24,469 nt of DNA from NCBI GenBank assembly GCA_050732775.1, contig JBOHRN010000004.1:1-24469 (forward strand), in the 5' to 3' direction. The position numbers were made by a program, and so were the translations under genes. This DNA is from JBOHRN01 sp050732775 (GTDB taxonomy: Bacteria > Gemmatimonadota > Gemmatimonadetes > Longimicrobiales > Longimicrobiaceae). The notes below the pieces were generated by a model that saw nothing but the letters and a program-made list of their open reading frames with translations, was not told the DNA's origin and did no database searches. The number at the start of each line of letters is the position of its first letter. Within the stretch, counting starts at the first letter, position 1. Positions 23,479-24,469 of this stretch are shown one piece after another.

Positions 23479-23543
23479 GAGGGGGCGGGGCGGCGGGGGG
23501 CGTGAAGCCGGCGAGCGGGACGGATTCCGGACTCCGCCACACT

Positions 23544-24469
23544 TCAGCTGGCGTCTAACGGGCTGCGGACCGCCTTGCCGCCGCGAGCGAGCACGTGGGT
23601 GTAGATCATCGTGGTCCGCACGTCCTTGTGGCCGAGCAGCTCCTGCACCGTGCGGATGTCGTAGCCATCTTCGAGCAGGTGGGTCGCGAAGGAGTGGCGG
23701 AAGGTGTGACAAGAGGCGGGCTTCGTGAGCTTTGCCTCCCGCACCGCTATCGCAACCGTTCTTTGCACCGCCGACTCGCCCAGATGGTGGCGACGCACGG
23801 TTCCGGAGCGGGGGTCTCGCGAGCGGGCTCGGGCGGGAAAAACATACTGCCAGCCCCAGCTCCGGCCCGCGTTCGGGTACTTGCGCTCCAGCGCACCGGG
23901 GAGGTAGGCGGAACCGAATCCCGCCTCGAGATCGGCCTGATGCAGGAGTTCGACTCGTTTGAGATGCAGCCGCAGCGCTGCTCGTAGGCGTTCGGGCAAC
24001 ATGGTAATCCGATCCTTGCCACCTTTGCCGTCACGCACCACGATCTGGCTTTCTCGAAAGCCCAAGTCCTTGGTGCGCAGACGCAGGCTTTCGAGCAGGC
24101 GAAGCCCCGATCCGTAGAGCAAACTCGCGATCAGCCGGTGCGTGCCGTCGAGCTGCGCCAGCACGTGAGCGACCTCCTCGCGGGTGAGTACCACCGGAAG
24201 CCGCTTCGGCTTCTTCGCACGCACCAGCTTGTCGAGTCCCGGGAACGGCCGATCCAGCACGTTTCGGTAGAGGAACACCAGCGCGTTGAGCGCCTGATTT
24301 TGCGTCGAGGCCGCAACGCGCTCCTCCGTCGCCAGGTGGGTCAAAAACGCTTCGATCTCCAGAGGGCCGAGACCGGACGGGTGGCGCGTGCCGTGGAACC
24401 GGACGAACCTGCGGATCCAGCGGACATACGCCTCCTCCGTGCGGATGCTGTAATGGCGAACACGAATCG
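23544..24469 (-). CDS. intI: Integron integrase (IntI-type tyrosine recombinase), 5' end outside window
   Basis: The frame is open from the right edge (24467) to the TGA at 23544-23546, giving 308 codons; perhaps 15-30 N-terminal residues lie outside. It begins 'IRVRHYSIRTEEAYVRWIRRF' (SAM-like DNA-binding domain). The catalytic residues follow: Arg in 'LLYGSGLRLLESLRLR', Lys in 'GKGGKDRITMLP', H-x2-R in CHTFRHSFATHLL, His in LLGHKDVRTTM and the nucleophile Tyr in IYTHV. The integron-specific insert is clear ('YLPGALERKYPNAG', then SWGWQYVFPA), as is the typical 'VRSPLDA' end, so this is IntI rather than XerC/D. It should recombine attI and attC sites to capture gene cassettes. In the common layout attI and cassettes lie beyond its start, to the right of this window. 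No attC was found here. Confidence 0.93.
   Translation of the reverse strand, partial: IRVRHYSIRTEEAYVRWIRRFVRFHGTRHPSGLGPLEIEAFLTHLATEERVAASTQNQALNALVFLYRNVLDRPFPGLDKLVRAKKPKRLPVVLTREEVAHVLAQLDGTHRLIASLLYGSGLRLLESLRLRTKDLGFRESQIVVRDGKGGKDRITMLPERLRAALRLHLKRVELLHQADLEAGFGSAYLPGALERKYPNAGRSWGWQYVFPARARSRDPRSGTVRRHHLGESAVQRTVAIAVREAKLTKPASCHTFRHSFATHLLEDGYDIRTVQELLGHKDVRTTMIYTHVLARGGKAVRSPLDAS

Overview
This is a GC-rich bacterial chromosome segment: housekeeping genes in the middle and accessory, recombination-related DNA at both ends. No rRNA, tRNA or CRISPR array is visible. Gene content (Aquifex-type aconitase, LemA, glutamine-dependent NAD+ synthetase of the mycobacterial length class, PolX, an integron integrase, frequent GTG/TTG starts) fits a soil or sediment bacterium from a phylum such as Gemmatimonadota. 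That placement is inference from general likeness, not a marker-gene result.

Left part (1-9300). The plus strand opens with the last 45 codons of a probable Xre/MbcA/ParS-type antitoxin. Then come, on the minus strand, a small lipoprotein, a purine nucleoside phosphorylase and a DUF2064-type glycosyltransferase. A divergent promoter region leads to a GlsB/YeaQ membrane protein and an M23 peptidase on the plus strand. These converge on a 663-aa aconitase (minus). Divergent from the aconitase is lemA, followed at once by a truncated and frameshifted remnant of its usual DUF2207 partner, then a CDP-alcohol phosphatidyltransferase. That gene meets a family 4 glycosyltransferase head-on with no spacer. 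A small degenerate GGDEF protein follows.

Centre (9300-15400). An unusually AT-rich 190-bp spacer precedes a minus-strand run of redoxin, signal peptidase I, TrkA, TrkH and a two-TM K+ channel with two RCK domains. Most junctions are overlaps or very short gaps. TrkA and TrkH form a K+ uptake system; the channel is a separate nucleotide-gated K+ path in the same unit.

Right part (15455-24469). All genes are on the minus strand. In transcription order: an integron integrase (5' end outside the window), a fossil second integrase reduced to its N-terminal DNA-binding part, a beta-class adenine methyltransferase, a 158-aa unrecognised protein, NAD+-dependent DNA ligase, NAD+ synthetase and DNA polymerase X. 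The junctions from the fossil integrase to ligA are a GTGA overlap, a GTGA overlap and a 2-nt gap. A modification/putative-nuclease pair is therefore wired directly into a ligase - NAD+ supply - gap-filling set. This is the most interesting part of the window and the best candidate for an undescribed system, but its function is inference.
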